Assembly (NCBI RefSeq): GCF_000338275.1
Contig: NZ_ANMR01000002.1
Coordinates: 30,634-94,633 of the forward strand
Origin: Staphylococcus xylosus NJ
GTDB taxonomy: Bacteria > Bacillota > Bacilli > Staphylococcales > Staphylococcaceae
Direction: 5' to 3'
DNA length: 64,000 nt
Made by a program: the position numbers and the translations under genes. Shown piece by piece: positions 35,845-45,658 of this stretch; position 1 is the stretch's first letter; every line of letters begins with the position of its first letter. Below the pieces are notes generated by a model. The model was given only the letters and a program-made list of their open reading frames with translations, was not told where the DNA came from and did no database searches.

Positions 35845-35901
35845 AATCTTGCTACAATAATTTATGAATTGCAACGAAAGAAGATTTGGAGGAAGAAAAC
35901 G

Positions 35902-36339
35902 ATGGAAACAATTTTTGATTACAATGAAATAAAAGAAATTATACCACATAGACAACCTTTTTTATTAATCGATCGTGTGGTTGAATATGAAGCAGGTGAA
36001 CGCTGCGTCGCAATTAAACAAGTTTCTGGTAATGAACCCTTTTTCCAAGGCCATTTCCCTGATTACGCTGTTATGCCTGGTGTATTGATAACAGAAGCAC
36101 TGGCACAAACAGGTGCAGTAGCTATCTTAAATAGTGAAGAAAATAAAGGAAAGCTAGCACTATTTGCAGGTATAGATAAATGTAGATTTAAGAAACAAGT
36201 AACTCCTGGCGATACCTTAAAACTAGAAGTTGAAATTACTAAAATGCGTGGACCAATTGGTAAAGGTAATGCCAAGGCTACAGTAGATGGTCAATTGGCT
36301 TGTAGTTGTGAATTAACGTTTGCCATTCAAGCTAAATAA
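35902..36339 (+). CDS. fabZ: 3-hydroxyacyl-ACP dehydratase
   Basis: Dehydrates 3-hydroxyacyl-ACP to the trans-2-enoyl-ACP in fatty acid elongation. It is a 145-residue hot-dog-fold protein. The active-site His is in [16 protein letters not shown] and the catalytic Glu in [31 protein letters not shown] opens the fold. The ATG at 35902 follows TTGGAGGAA by about 9 nt; an in-frame start further up lacks a site. It lies after murA in the same direction and is ended by a bidirectional terminator. Confidence 0.96.
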   Translation: METIFDYNEIKEIIPHRQPFLLIDRVVEYEAGERCVAIKQVSGNEPFFQGHFPDYAVMPGVLITEALAQTGAVAILNSEENKGKLALFAGIDKCRFKKQVTPGDTLKLEVEITKMRGPIGKGNAKATVDGQLACSCELTFAIQAK

Positions 36340-36341
36340 AT

Positions 36342-36388
36342 AAAAGCCTCAAGGTTTAGGTGTATCATACACCAACCTTGAGGCTTTT
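36342..36388. terminator. Bidirectional terminator between fabZ and ywpF
   Basis: Stem AAAAGCCTCAAGGTT against AACCTTGAGGCTTTT, with an inner GGTGTAT/ATACACC pairing. It serves fabZ on the plus strand and the ywpF-like gene on the minus strand. Confidence 0.9.
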
Positions 36389-36829
36389 CTATTTTTCTAT
36401 TTTTTCATCTTTTAGACGTGGTTTCGATTGCATCATTCGATTAAATGATTTTTTTAGTTCTTCGCCAGTTAATCCTTCATCAATTAATTGTTCTAATAAG
36501 CTTTCTGCATAAACTTGTCTAAGTGTATAAATATGACATTCAAAAACGACAGAGATAGAATGTTCAAGTTTACTGATATTTTTTATAGTTGCATCAAAAA
36601 GTGCCGGATCATTTGCAGGGCGTGTAATAACCACACGTATATCTAATAACGTTTCATCTTCCATATACGTTTTCATAGTTTCATAATGAAAGTCTGAAAT
36701 AACAATTTCTAATAACCAGCCAGTACCACTATTTTCTTTATTGATTATAACTCCATCTTCTAATTCGTATTCAGTGACACCACCACTTTCTGATACGATT
36801 TGAAATCGAACAGCTTTAAATGATTTCAT
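36389..36829 (-). CDS. YwpF-like protein
   Basis: A soluble 146-residue protein of the YwpF family; function unknown. A beta-rich N-terminal half (MKSFKAVRFQIVSESGGVTEYELEDGVIINKE) is followed by a helical tail with YTLRQVYAESLLEQLIDEGLTGEELKKSFNRMM. The start MKSFK fits the family, but its ribosome site (GTGAGG) is only about 3 nt away. An in-frame ATG five codons earlier (36844) has no site, so the exact start is uncertain. Its stop lies within the bidirectional terminator. It is divergent from ssb. Confidence 0.82.
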   Translation of the reverse strand: MKSFKAVRFQIVSESGGVTEYELEDGVIINKENSGTGWLLEIVISDFHYETMKTYMEDETLLDIRVVITRPANDPALFDATIKNISKLEHSISVVFECHIYTLRQVYAESLLEQLIDEGLTGEELKKSFNRMMQSKPRLKDEKIEK

Positions 36830-36968
36830 CGTCCTCACATCCATTTAATAAATTTAAATTCTACAATTATTTCATTTATACAATCATTATAACGTAATTT
36901 TAAATAGTAGAGGTGAATTTTGTAGAATTTAGTGTGAATTCACTTTTAAATTCTAGTATTAATGCATT

Positions 36969-36997
36969 TTGACCTGTGATTTGAAAATGATTAGTAT
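36969..36997 (+). promoter_or_regulatory. ssb promoter
   Basis: TTGACC (36969-36974), 17-nt spacer and TAGTAT (36992-36997), with the start codon only 23 nt on, so the leader would be very short. Confidence 0.5.
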
Positions 36998-37019
36998 AAA
37001 GTTATAAAGGAGGTGACAT

Positions 37020-37439
37020 ATGATTAACAACATTGTCATAGTAGGGAGATTAACCAAAGACCCTAAAATTTATGAGAAGGAGGGGAATAAATTAGCTACA
37101 ATGTGTGTAGCGATAACAAGAAATTATAGAGATAAGGACCAAAATACCATTTGTGATTATCTATATTGTAAGGCAGTTGGTAAAATAGCTAATAATATCG
37201 AACTATATTTAAATAAAGGATCACTTGTGGGAATTACTGGTCAAATGCAATCAAGAAAATATGAAAAAGAAGGGCAGATGCATTTTGTATCAGAACTTTT
37301 TATCGAAACGATTAAATTTATGTCTCCGAGAAATAAAGATGAAATTAGTGAATTTCATGAAATATTCCCTATAGAGCAAGTTTGTAATTCAACTAAAGAA
37401 AAAAGTCTACAAGATAATGAAATATACGAAATTGTATAA
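37020..37439 (+). CDS. ssb: Single-stranded DNA-binding protein (SsbB-like)
   Basis: A 139-residue SSB with the OB fold (NNIVIVGRLTKDPKIYEKEGNKLATMCVAITRNY, SLVGITGQMQSRKYEKEGQMHFVSELFIETIKFM). The C terminus is short and ends DNEIYEIV. It lacks the conserved acidic tip with Pro-Phe through which the housekeeping SSB recruits partners, so it is most like the accessory SsbB type used in natural competence. It has an excellent ribosome site (AAAGGAGGTGA) 6 nt before the ATG. It stands alone between ywpF and the long sceD leader. Confidence 0.87.
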   Translation: MINNIVIVGRLTKDPKIYEKEGNKLATMCVAITRNYRDKDQNTICDYLYCKAVGKIANNIELYLNKGSLVGITGQMQSRKYEKEGQMHFVSELFIETIKFMSPRNKDEISEFHEIFPIEQVCNSTKEKSLQDNEIYEIV

Positions 37440-37860
37440 TACTCCCAATTTAAACCTACCTCAAAATTAACCCACCCAAATCTATATACATTAAATCCTA
37501 CTATCAATTATACTTCTTCAGGCTATTCCTCTTAATATAAGTAAAAAAGAGGGGTAGCTTTTTAAATATAAAGAGTTTTGAAAAATAGGAAAGAAATATA
37601 GGCATTAATCATCCAGAATAATCAGATAAATTACAATTACGTTACATACTATATAACGATGAAATATTCTGGAAAACTTTCACAGTAGTATTTAAGTAGA
37701 AAAAAATTAATTTCAAAATATATTTATATGTAATTTAATCGTAAAAAAACTACAGGTTTTTTCATTTCTCTGTAACCTACTATAGTTTTATGAATGTTAT
37801 AGTTGTACTTGCAAATTAATCATAAATAACTTATTTACCTTATAGGAGGACTTTTTTACA
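37440..37860. other. Long intergenic region upstream of sceD
   Basis: About 420 bp with no credible gene. It contains a WalR-type box (37630-37646). A hairpin AAAAAAC/GTTTTTT is at 37745-37762, with wider pairing between AAAACTA and TAGTTTT about 40 nt apart. AT-rich sequence fills the rest. The sceD transcript probably has a long 5' leader. Confidence 0.5.
37630..37646 (-). promoter_or_regulatory. Probable WalR binding site
   Basis: On the minus strand the sequence reads TGTAAC, five bases, TGTAAT. This is a perfect fit to the direct repeat TGTWAH-N5-TGTWAH used by the essential WalKR system, which in S. aureus controls sceD and other autolysins. It lies about 215 nt before the sceD start; the site's function here is inference. 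Confidence 0.7.
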
Positions 37861-38550
37861 ATGAAAAAAACAGTAATCGCATCAACTTTAGCAGTAGGAC
37901 TTGGAGTAACAGGATTTGCAGCAGGAAATTCAGCTGACGCTGCTGAACAAGGTGTAGACAAAGCTCAATTAGCGCAACAAGCACTAACTAATCCAGAATC
38001 ATTAAACGAAGCACCAGTTCAAGAAGGTGCATATGACATTAATTTCACATATAATAATACAAATTTTAATTTTTCTTCAGACGGTGAAAACTTTAGCTGG
38101 AGCTACGGAGAAGGTTCAAGCGAAGAATCAAACACGTCAGTAGAACAAACTACAGATAATAATGCACAAGAAGAGCAAGCTCAACCAGCTCAAACTGCTA
38201 CAGAGCAACCAACACAAGAAGCAGCACCTCAAGAAGAAACAACACAACAACCACAACAAGAAGCAACTTCACAATCTTCTTCTAGTTCAAATGAAGCTTC
38301 AGAAGGTTCATCAGGTGTGAATGCACACTTACAACAAATTGCACAACGTGAATCAGGTGGCGATATTCATGCTACAAACCCATCATCAGGTGCTTCAGGT
38401 AAGTTCCAATTCTTACAAAGCACATGGGATTCAGTAGCACCAGCTCAATATCAAGGTCAACCAGCTGCTAATGCACCAGAAGCAGTACAAGACGCTGCAG
38501 CGCAAAAACTATATGATGAAGTTGGCGCTTCACAATGGGTAACTGCATAA
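37861..38550 (+). CDS. sceD: SceD-type transglycosylase (secreted)
   Basis: A secreted cell-wall hydrolase of the SceD/IsaA lytic transglycosylase group. The 229 residues start with a signal peptide ([20 protein letters not shown]) with a likely cut after ADA at residue 27. A beta-rich stretch follows ([22 protein letters not shown]). A Ser/Gln/Glu/Thr-rich linker occupies about residues 84-150. The C-terminal domain has the catalytic Glu in [24 protein letters not shown], then [14 protein letters not shown] precedes the ATG. A WalR box upstream fits wall-linked control. Confidence 0.93.
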   Translation: MKKTVIASTLAVGLGVTGFAAGNSADAAEQGVDKAQLAQQALTNPESLNEAPVQEGAYDINFTYNNTNFNFSSDGENFSWSYGEGSSEESNTSVEQTTDNNAQEEQAQPAQTATEQPTQEAAPQEETTQQPQQEATSQSSSSSNEASEGSSGVNAHLQQIAQRESGGDIHATNPSSGASGKFQFLQSTWDSVAPAQYQGQPAANAPEAVQDAAAQKLYDEVGASQWVTA

Positions 38551-38580
38551 TTTAACAGTACCCAAATAAAGTATCTTATT

Positions 38581-38615
38581 AAAGCCCTCGACATAACTAT
38601 ATGTCGAGGGCTTTT
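38581..38615 (+). terminator. sceD terminator
   Basis: Stem AAAGCCCTCGACATA against TATGTCGAGGGCTTT with a short loop, then T-run. Confidence 0.9.
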
Positions 38616-38818
38616 TAGCGTATAGACAACACGCTAGTAGAGTGTATAAAGTTAAAGATTAATATGATTTATAAAATAGTCATATTTCTAGGGAAGGAAT
38701 TAATCTAATGAAATCATTTTAACTTAATATAATTTTACACCTTCGTTTTATATAAACTGTTTTATTGCAATAGGTGGTATACTTTGATATGTTTTAGATA
38801 AATATAATATATAAAAAT
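38616..38818. other. AT-rich region between the sceD terminator and the TPP riboswitch
   Basis: About 200 bp without a gene. It must carry the thi promoter. Two candidates are visible: TTGCAA (38765-38770), 17 nt, TATGTT (38788-38793); or the perfect TATAAT at 38803-38808 with no good -35. Confidence 0.4.
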
Positions 38819-38900
38819 CTACTAGGGGAGCCTTTTGGCTGAGATGATTTACATCAGACCCTTACAACCTGATTTGGTTAATACCAACGTAGGAAAGTAG
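38819..38900 (+). promoter_or_regulatory. TPP (THI-element) riboswitch
   Basis: The conserved core is intact: GGGGAGCC-TTTTGGCTGAGATG, then the ACCCTTACAACCTGAT strand, GGTTAATACC and the AACGTAGGAA close. The P1 stem pairs CTACT with AGTAG. It controls the thiamine salvage genes that follow. Confidence 0.95.
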
Positions 38901-38939
38901 TTTAATTATAGTTAAATTGCTATACCTTTCTATTAATTA

Positions 38940-38969
38940 ACTACGTTCCTAGTTGGAATGTAGTTTTTA
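38940..38969 (+). terminator. Riboswitch-controlled terminator of the thi operon
   Basis: ACTACGTTCC pairs with GGAATGTAGT around a TAGTT loop, followed by five T. The 5' arm can instead pair with the P1-side sequence GTAGGAAAGTAG, which would form an anti-terminator when TPP is absent. Confidence 0.85.
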
Positions 38970-38987
38970 TTTATAGGAGGAAATCAT

Positions 38988-39668
38988 TTGTTATTTTCAG
39001 AAACGTTAAAGAAAGAATCACAAAATATTATAGATGATATTTATAATGATCCATTTATTCAAGAAATGTTGAACGGTAATTTACCTATTGAGGCAACAAA
39101 ATTTTATTTACGTGCCGACGCATCGTATCTAAAGGAATTTGCTAATATATATGCATTGCTTATTCCAAAAATGAATAAATTAGAAGACGTGAAATTTTTA
39201 GTGGAACAAATTCAGTTTATTGTTGATGGTGAAGTGGCAGCACATGAAATATTAGCTGAATATGTTGGAGAAAATTATGATGATATTGTAAGTGAAAAAG
39301 TATGGCCACCAAGTGGTGACCATTACATTAAGCATATGTATTTTAATGCGTATGCAAAGGAAAATGCAGCATATACGATTGCTGCTATGGCACCTTGTCC
39401 TTATGTTTATCAAGCTATTGCTCAACGTGCATTAGAAGATAATCAATTAAATAGAGATTCGATATTAGCAAAATGGTTCGATTTTTATAGCACTGAAATG
39501 GATGAATTGGTTGATGTATTTGATAAATTATTGAATAAATTAACTGAAGCATGTACTGTGGATGAAAAGCATGAAATAAAAATGTGTTTTTTACAAAGTA
39601 CAATTCATGAACGTAATTTCTTTAATATGTCATATATTGAAGAAGATTGGTTATATGGAGGGGAATAG
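38988..39668 (+). CDS. tenA: Aminopyrimidine aminohydrolase (thiaminase II)
   Basis: Hydrolyses aminopyrimidine products of thiamine decay so that the HMP moiety can be reused. The 226-residue all-helical protein matches the TenA family: [31 protein letters not shown] near the N terminus, the nucleophile Cys137 in MAPCPYVYQ and the C-terminal [11 protein letters not shown]. It starts with TTG at 38988, 7 nt after TAGGAGG; no ATG competes. It is the first gene after the TPP riboswitch. With thiD, thiM and thiE and no thiC here, the operon is of salvage type. Confidence 0.94.
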   Translation: MLFSETLKKESQNIIDDIYNDPFIQEMLNGNLPIEATKFYLRADASYLKEFANIYALLIPKMNKLEDVKFLVEQIQFIVDGEVAAHEILAEYVGENYDDIVSEKVWPPSGDHYIKHMYFNAYAKENAAYTIAAMAPCPYVYQAIAQRALEDNQLNRDSILAKWFDFYSTEMDELVDVFDKLLNKLTEACTVDEKHEIKMCFLQSTIHERNFFNMSYIEEDWLYGGE

Positions 39669-39669
39669 A

Positions 39670-40491
39670 ATGAAAAAACCAAAAATTGCTTTAACCATTG
39701 CAGGTACTGACCCAACTGGTGGCGCCGGTGTAATGGCAGATTTAAAATCTTTTCATGCTTGTGGCGTGTACGGGATGGCCACTATAACGAGTATTGTAGC
39801 TCAAAATACGAAAGGCGTACAACATATACACAATTTAGAAACACAATGGTTATCTGAACAACTTAGCAGTGTTTTTGATGATGAGTTACCACATGCAATT
39901 AAAACAGGGATGATTGCATCAAAAGATATGATGAAAGTTATTCAAGAGTATTTAGTAACGTATCCTGATATACCATATGTTATAGATCCAGTTATGCTAG
40001 CAAAAAGTGGAGATTCATTGATGGACGATGATGCTAAAAAGGATTTGCAAAATATTTTATTACCTTTAGCTACAGTCGCAACGCCAAATTTACCTGAAGC
40101 AGAAGAAATCACTGGATTGACGATAGAGGATGAAGCGTCTATTTATAAAGCCGGTAAAATTTTTATAAATGAAATTGGTAGTAAAGGCGTTGTGATCAAA
40201 GGTGGGCATGCAGAAGATTTAGATAGAGCTAAAGACTACTTATTCACCAAGGATAATGTTTATACCTTTGAAGAGCCACGTTATGAAACGAAACATACAC
40301 ATGGTACAGGATGTACATTTTCAGCGGTAATCACAGCGGAACTAGCCAAAGGTAAATCAATTTATGAAGCAGTAAAAAAAGCCAAAGCCTTTATTTCGTT
40401 AAGTATAAAATACACACCTGAAATTGGTCAGGGTAGAGGGCCGGTAAACCATTTTGCATATATGAAGAAAGTAGGTTTAGATGATGAGTAG
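39670..40491 (+). CDS. thiD: Hydroxymethylpyrimidine (phospho)kinase
   Basis: Phosphorylates HMP to HMP-P and HMP-PP for thiamine phosphate synthesis. The 273 residues belong to the ribokinase-like fold: [26 protein letters not shown] (substrate loop), [26 protein letters not shown] and the catalytic Asp region [20 protein letters not shown]. The ATG at 39670 has GGAGGGG about 6 nt upstream, overlapping the end of tenA; an in-frame upstream start is worse. It overlaps thiM by 8 bp. Confidence 0.95.
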   Translation: MKKPKIALTIAGTDPTGGAGVMADLKSFHACGVYGMATITSIVAQNTKGVQHIHNLETQWLSEQLSSVFDDELPHAIKTGMIASKDMMKVIQEYLVTYPDIPYVIDPVMLAKSGDSLMDDDAKKDLQNILLPLATVATPNLPEAEEITGLTIEDEASIYKAGKIFINEIGSKGVVIKGGHAEDLDRAKDYLFTKDNVYTFEEPRYETKHTHGTGCTFSAVITAELAKGKSIYEAVKKAKAFISLSIKYTPEIGQGRGPVNHFAYMKKVGLDDE

Positions 40492-41272
40492 CTTGAATCT
40501 ATTAAGAGAAAATAATCCGTTAGTTATTTGTTACACGAATGATGTTGTGAAGAATTTTACAGCCAATGGCTTATTAAGTTTAGGTGCAAGTCCAGCTATG
40601 AGCGAAGCACCGGAAGAAGCGGTTGATATGCTTACTTATGCAAATGCACTACTAATAAATATTGGTACATTGACGAAATCAAGAGAAGTAGATATTTTAA
40701 AGATTGCTAAAACGGCAAATCAAATAGGGACGCCCGTTGTTTTTGACCCTGTAGCGGTAGGAGCGTCTCAATATAGAAAAGATTTTTGCGCGACATTCTT
40801 GAAAGAAATTGATGTTGCCGTAATCAAAGGTAATGCATCAGAAGTATTAGCATTGATAGATGCTGACACAACAATGAAAGGGACAGATAGTGACCAAGAT
40901 TTGGATGCGATTACTATTGCTAAAAATGCATATAATCAATTTGATACAGCGATAGCTATTACAGGAGAAACAGATATTGTGGTTTATGACAATAAAATTT
41001 ATAAATTATCTAATGGGTCACCATTACTTGCAAAAGTAACAGGTGCAGGATGTCTATTGGGTGCAGTTATAGCTAGTTTTTTAAATAAAGATAAAAAAGT
41101 GACTACGGAAATGTTGATAGAAGCTATTTCAATTTATAATATAGCTTCAGAACATGCTGAACAAAATTCAAAAAATGACGGACCTGGGTCATTTATGATT
41201 GAATTACTAAATGCACTTTATCATATTAAATACGATGACTATTTAAAATTGAGTAATAGACAAGAGGTGTAG
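40484..41272 (+). CDS. thiM: Hydroxyethylthiazole kinase
   Basis: Phosphorylates hydroxyethylthiazole, the thiazole half in salvage. The 262 residues have the ThiM motifs [62 protein letters not shown] and [15 protein letters not shown] with the catalytic Cys region. Two ATG codons are adjacent (40481, 40484); spacing from the TAGG site slightly favours the second. It ends one base into the possible GTG start of thiE. Confidence 0.94.
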   Translation: MSSLNLLRENNPLVICYTNDVVKNFTANGLLSLGASPAMSEAPEEAVDMLTYANALLINIGTLTKSREVDILKIAKTANQIGTPVVFDPVAVGASQYRKDFCATFLKEIDVAVIKGNASEVLALIDADTTMKGTDSDQDLDAITIAKNAYNQFDTAIAITGETDIVVYDNKIYKLSNGSPLLAKVTGAGCLLGAVIASFLNKDKKVTTEMLIEAISIYNIASEHAEQNSKNDGPGSFMIELLNALYHIKYDDYLKLSNRQEV

Positions 41273-41274
41273 TG

Positions 41275-41913
41275 ATGTTCGATAAAACTAGTTTGAAAGT
41301 TTATTTTATATGCGGCACACAAGACATACCTGAATCAAAATCGATAAAAGAAGTTGTAAAAGTAGCCTTAGAGTCAGGTATTACTATGTTTCAATACAGA
41401 GAAAAGGGTGATGGCTCTTTAACTGGGAATGATAAAGTTGAAATGGCACGACAATTATTAGAACTATGTCACTTTTATAATGTACCTTTTATTGTAAATG
41501 ATGATGTAACATTAGCTGAAAATATAAACGCTGATGGAATTCATGTAGGGCAAAATGATATGAAAGTTACGGAGTTTGCACAAAAATTTAAAAATAAAAT
41601 TATTGGTTTAAGCATTAGTGATGTTAATGAATACCAGCAATCTGATTTAACTTATGTTGATTATATCGGTGTTGGCCCCATGTATGCTACTAATTCTAAA
41701 AAGGACGCAAACTTACCAGTAGGTCCTGAAATGATACCTAAGTTAAGAAGTTATATTGAGGGTTTTCCAATCGTTGCAATAGGTGGAATTACCGTTGATA
41801 ATACCAAAGAAATAATTCGAGCTGGAGCAGATGGAGTATCAATCATTTCCGCAATTAGTAAAAGTGATAATATAAGTAAGACAGTGAGACAATTTTTACA
41901 AAATGTTGATTAA
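41275..41913 (+). CDS. thiE: Thiamine-phosphate synthase
   Basis: Joins HMP-PP and thiazole phosphate to thiamine phosphate. It is a 212-residue TIM barrel with the family motifs: FQYREKG (substrate entry), [57 protein letters not shown] and [28 protein letters not shown]. The ATG at 41275 lies 5 nt after GAGGTG; the GTG one codon earlier is also in frame. It completes the tenA-thiD-thiM-thiE set. Confidence 0.95.
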   Translation: MFDKTSLKVYFICGTQDIPESKSIKEVVKVALESGITMFQYREKGDGSLTGNDKVEMARQLLELCHFYNVPFIVNDDVTLAENINADGIHVGQNDMKVTEFAQKFKNKIIGLSISDVNEYQQSDLTYVDYIGVGPMYATNSKKDANLPVGPEMIPKLRSYIEGFPIVAIGGITVDNTKEIIRAGADGVSIISAISKSDNISKTVRQFLQNVD

Positions 41914-42000
41914 AGTATAAAAATTTCTTTTTTTGTTTTCTACTTCCCTCCTAATATGATAAAATAAATTCTATGTGAATATATCATTAGAGGTGGAAAA

Positions 42001-42870
42001 ATGAAGAAGAAAGCGCTACTCCCTTTATTATTAGGTGTAATGGTCTTTTTGGCAGGCTGTGACTATTCAAAACCTGGAAATAGAGATGGATTTTTCTATA
42101 ATACGTTCGTAGAGCCAATGGATAAAGTTATACATTGGTTAGGAACTAGTTTTAATAACGACTATGGTTTAGCAATCATAGTACTTGTATTGGCAATTCG
42201 TGTAGTATTATTGCCATTCATGTTATCAAACTATAAAAACAGTCACATGATGCGTGAGAAAATGAAGGTTGCAAAACCAGATATTGACGCTATTCAAGAA
42301 AAAGTTAAACGTTCACGTACGCAAGAAGAGAAGATGGCAGCAAACCAAGAAATGATGGAAGTTTATAAAAAATATGATATGAACCCTATGAAGAGCATGC
42401 TAGGTTGTTTACCAATCTTAATCCAAATGCCGATTATTATGGGATTATTCTTCGTATTAAAATACCCTTCGAGCGGTGGTTTCACTGAACACCCTAACTT
42501 CTTATGGTTTAATTTAGCAAAACCAGATATTTGGATTACAATTATTGCAGGTATTTTATACTTCTTACAAGCATACGTTTCAAGTAAGAGTATGCCAAAT
42601 GAACAACGTCAAATGGGTTATATGATGATGGTCATTTCACCTATAATGATTGTGTGGATTTCATTGAGTTCTGCATCTGCGTTAGGTTTATATTGGTCAG
42701 TCAGTGCGGCATTCTTGATCGTACAAACACAAGTAGCGAATATGTATTATTCAAAACTTGCTAAAAAAGAAGTGGCACCAATGATTGAAGCAATGGAGAA
42801 AAATAAAGCAGAATCAACTGCTAAAGGTAAAAATACACAAGTAGTATCTAAGAAGAACAAAAGGAAATAA
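42001..42870 (+). CDS. yidC: Membrane protein insertase YidC/OxaA, lipoprotein form
   Basis: Inserts proteins into the cytoplasmic membrane, alone or with the Sec translocon. The 289 residues start with a lipoprotein signal with the lipobox LAGC (lipidated Cys20). The five-helix core follows: [20 protein letters not shown] with the conserved cavity Arg, [35 protein letters not shown] and [22 protein letters not shown]. The C-terminal tail is strongly basic ([15 protein letters not shown]). The next gene is convergent, with a shared terminator. Confidence 0.95.
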   Translation: MKKKALLPLLLGVMVFLAGCDYSKPGNRDGFFYNTFVEPMDKVIHWLGTSFNNDYGLAIIVLVLAIRVVLLPFMLSNYKNSHMMREKMKVAKPDIDAIQEKVKRSRTQEEKMAANQEMMEVYKKYDMNPMKSMLGCLPILIQMPIIMGLFFVLKYPSSGGFTEHPNFLWFNLAKPDIWITIIAGILYFLQAYVSSKSMPNEQRQMGYMMMVISPIMIVWISLSSASALGLYWSVSAAFLIVQTQVANMYYSKLAKKEVAPMIEAMEKNKAESTAKGKNTQVVSKKNKRK

Positions 42871-42902
42871 AATAAGCACCAAAAATTAAAATTATAGATA
42901 TA

Positions 42903-42946
42903 AAAAGAATCCCGAACTGATAATTAACTCAGCTCGGGATTCTTTT
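42903..42946. terminator. Bidirectional terminator between yidC and the HD-domain gene
   Basis: Stem AAAAGAATCCCGA-CTGA against TCAG-TCGGGATTCTTTT, with A and T runs on either side. Confidence 0.88.
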
Positions 42947-42971
42947 CAATTATTTAAAGTTGATGATACAA

Positions 42972-43619
42972 CTAGTAATACCATTCATTAAAAAATTGTT
43001 CAACAAATTGTTGCATGTATTTATGACGTTGTTGTGCGATTTGTTTTGCAGTTGCTGTGTGCATTAAATCTTTAAGTTTAAATAATTTTTCATAAAAATG
43101 TTTAATGGCAGAGGGCGACCATTCGCTATAAAAAGATGCATGGACTTCGTTAATATTCTTAGTATCATGTTCTAACCACATAGGTTCTTTAAAATGACCA
43201 GAAAATTGAAAAGTCCTAGCAATACCAATAGCACCAATTGCGTCTAACCTGTCAGCATCCCGTACAATTTGGCCTTCAATAGATAATGTTACATGGTTAT
43301 TTTGGCCATTTTTATAACTGATATGTTCAATAATGTATAAGATATGTTGTAGCTGTTCGGGAGCTAATTGTAAGTTTGTTAGAAAATCTTCCAAGTTTTG
43401 TAATGATTTGTGAGTATTTGTAAGTTTTGTATCAATGGTGTCATGTAACAAGCTTGCTAGTTGGATTGTTAACAAATCACCTACTTGTTCCTGTTCTGAG
43501 ATGTATGTCGCCATTTTAACTACACGATTAACGTGAGCAATGTCATGCCCTGTCGCATCATGTTTATGAAACTGAGTCATATACTCAGTTGCTTGATTAA
43601 GTATGTCTGTATGATTCAA
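42972..43619 (-). CDS. HD-domain phosphohydrolase
   Basis: A 215-residue metal-dependent phosphohydrolase of the YedJ/YpgQ type; the substrate is not known, but pyrophosphate-containing nucleotides have been shown for relatives. The HD motif is complete: His in HDIAHVNRVV, the HD pair in ASLLHDTIDTKL, and the later Asp in VRDADRLDAIGAIGIAR. It starts at TTG (43619 on the minus strand), about 8 nt after AGAGGTGA; there is no ATG close by. It lies between yidC and cls. Confidence 0.87.
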   Translation of the reverse strand: MNHTDILNQATEYMTQFHKHDATGHDIAHVNRVVKMATYISEQEQVGDLLTIQLASLLHDTIDTKLTNTHKSLQNLEDFLTNLQLAPEQLQHILYIIEHISYKNGQNNHVTLSIEGQIVRDADRLDAIGAIGIARTFQFSGHFKEPMWLEHDTKNINEVHASFYSEWSPSAIKHFYEKLFKLKDLMHTATAKQIAQQRHKYMQQFVEQFFNEWYY

Positions 43620-43723
43620 AATAAAATCACCTCTAAAGTTGTATATTGATGAATAAATGTTGCTTTTAAAATAAAGGTCTAAGTAGTTTAGCTTATAAAC
43701 GTTATCTTAGACCTCAAAGCATA

Positions 43724-45208
43724 CTATAATATTGGAGATAATAATCTAGAAATGCCTTCTTTAAATTTAATCCATAAACTCCGCTGTTCGTAAATTTCTT
43801 TAGTTAATCTATAAGATACTTCTAAATCCTTTTCAAAAGCAAATCTTAATTCTTTAGCTATATGCGTATCATAAATAAAGGCATTTATTTCAAAGTTCAA
43901 CGTAAAGCTCCGATGGTCCATATTAGTAGTACCTACACTTGCAACTTCATCATCAATCACTAATGTTTTTGAATGTAAGAATCCATTATTATAATGGAAT
44001 ATATTTACACCTGCATCTAATAAAGAAGCAACGTTATTGTATGTCGCCCAATATACAAATGGGTGATCAGGTTTATTTGGAATCATAATACTTACATCAA
44101 CACCACCAAGTGCTGCAATTTTTATTGCGTCTAAAAATGATTGATCTGGAATAAAGTAAGGAGATTGAATATGGATAGATTGTTTTGCTGAAGCAATCAT
44201 CTTTAAGTAACCATATTTAATTTGTTCCCAGGTTTCATCTGGGCCACTAGATGCTATTTGTACACCTATGGTACCTCCTGAATCTACATCTGGAAAATAG
44301 CGGTCAGCATATTTGAGATTATCACGTGTAGCTTGCGAGTTCCAATCTAGCATGAAACGTAACTGTAAGGCGTTGACAGCATCACCAACAATACGTAAGT
44401 GTGTGTCTCTCCAATAACCAAATTTTTTCTTCTTGCCTAAATATTCTTCACCCACGTTAAAACCGCCCACATAGCCAATGTGGCCATCAATAATAACAAT
44501 CTTTCTATGGTTTCGATTATTCATTCTAAGGTTGATAAGTGGTAATTTAGAAGGGAAGAACGCTTCTACTTGGCCACCATTTTTTCTGAAAGATTTAAAA
44601 TCTTTCAGTGAAAGACCTCTAGAACCCATATCATCATAAAGCATTTTAACTTCAACACCTTGTTCAAGCTTTTGCTCGAGTGCGTTCAGGATAAGTTCTC
44701 CAAGCGAATCATTTCTAAAAATATAGTATTGAATATGGATATAGTCAGTTGCTTCATCTATATCTTTAAGAAGAGAATCAAATTTTTCTTTGCCATCAGT
44801 AAAAATTTTGATTTCATTGTCTGTTGTTAAGAACGCAGCATTATTATATAACAACATTTGAACCATATCTTTAAACCTCACTATTTGATGATTGCCTTTA
44901 GAAAAATCATCATTTTTTAAGGCTTCTAGTTGTTCACTTACAATCATTTCAATACCGATTTTATCATCTTCATCCAATGAGAAGATGTGATCGCGCTGGA
45001 TTTGTCTTCCAATAAATAGGTAAATAATAAAACCTAAGATGGGTATTAACACAAGGACTAAGAGCCAAGCCCATACCGAACCAGCTGATCTTCGTTCCAT
45101 AAATATAATTGTAAACGCAAAGATAAGGTTTAATATAAATGCAGTAATCAAAATAATGTTAATCACTACATTGGTATAATTGAGTGACATTGAAAATATT
45201 TCTATCAT
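43724..45208 (-). CDS. cls: Cardiolipin synthase
   Basis: Condenses two phosphatidylglycerol molecules to cardiolipin at the membrane. The 494 residues have two N-terminal membrane segments (about residues 13-36 and 46-66). Two phospholipase D HKD motifs follow: [19 protein letters not shown] (about residue 234) and [24 protein letters not shown] (about residue 415). Length equals that of S. aureus Cls2, to which it is clearly orthologous by sequence and place. It is divergent from csoR. Confidence 0.95.
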   Translation of the reverse strand: MIEIFSMSLNYTNVVINIILITAFILNLIFAFTIIFMERRSAGSVWAWLLVLVLIPILGFIIYLFIGRQIQRDHIFSLDEDDKIGIEMIVSEQLEALKNDDFSKGNHQIVRFKDMVQMLLYNNAAFLTTDNEIKIFTDGKEKFDSLLKDIDEATDYIHIQYYIFRNDSLGELILNALEQKLEQGVEVKMLYDDMGSRGLSLKDFKSFRKNGGQVEAFFPSKLPLINLRMNNRNHRKIVIIDGHIGYVGGFNVGEEYLGKKKKFGYWRDTHLRIVGDAVNALQLRFMLDWNSQATRDNLKYADRYFPDVDSGGTIGVQIASSGPDETWEQIKYGYLKMIASAKQSIHIQSPYFIPDQSFLDAIKIAALGGVDVSIMIPNKPDHPFVYWATYNNVASLLDAGVNIFHYNNGFLHSKTLVIDDEVASVGTTNMDHRSFTLNFEINAFIYDTHIAKELRFAFEKDLEVSYRLTKEIYEQRSLWIKFKEGISRLLSPIL

Positions 45209-45290
45209 ATTAAACCTCCAAAATACAATTAATTAATTTTTAACTAGCGAAAGTCTTAATTATTGTAACATGTTCATACTGTTTTATCAC

Positions 45291-45319
45291 TTGACTAATA
45301 CCTATAAGGGGTATACTAT
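45291..45319 (+). promoter_or_regulatory. csoR promoter
   Basis: TTGACT (45291-45296), 17-nt spacer, TACTAT (45314-45319), with an overlapping TATACT option. The CsoR box fills the spacer. Confidence 0.65.
45298..45314. promoter_or_regulatory. CsoR operator
   Basis: The dyad ATACCTATAAGGGGTAT matches the copper-operator pattern TACC-N-GGGGTA. It lies between the -35 and -10 elements, so CsoR bound there would block polymerase; copper binding would release it. Confidence 0.8.
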
Positions 45320-45350
45320 ATTGATGATATATGTAGGAGGTGTTGAGAAA

Positions 45351-45644
45351 GTGACAGAAATGCAAAAAGCGCATCATTCAGACCAAATAAAATCAAATTT
45401 GAAATCGAGACTAAATAGAATCGAAGGGCAAGTACGAGCGATCAATCGCATGATAGATGAAGATGTTTATTGTGATGACGTACTTACTCAAATTAGAGCG
45501 ACACGTTCTGCACTAAATAGTGTAGCAACTAAATTGTTAGACCATCATATGAAAAGTTGCATCATGGATAAAGTGGAAAAAGGTCAACAAGAGGAAGCGA
45601 TGGAAGAACTGTTAGTAACTTTTCAAAAATTAATGAAGGATTAG
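45351..45644 (+). CDS. csoR: Copper-sensing transcriptional repressor CsoR
   Basis: An all-helical repressor that leaves DNA when it binds Cu(I). The 97 residues have the Cys-His-Cys copper site exactly spaced: Cys41 (DVYCDD), His66 and Cys70 (DHHMKSC). It also has the DNA-binding surface RLNRIEGQVRAINRMI. It starts with GTG at 45351, 10 nt after TAGGAGGTG; the ATG three codons on would give a truncated start. It represses its own promoter through the upstream box and is followed by csoZ. Confidence 0.95.
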   Translation: MTEMQKAHHSDQIKSNLKSRLNRIEGQVRAINRMIDEDVYCDDVLTQIRATRSALNSVATKLLDHHMKSCIMDKVEKGQQEEAMEELLVTFQKLMKD

Positions 45645-45658
45645 ATAGGGTGACAAAA

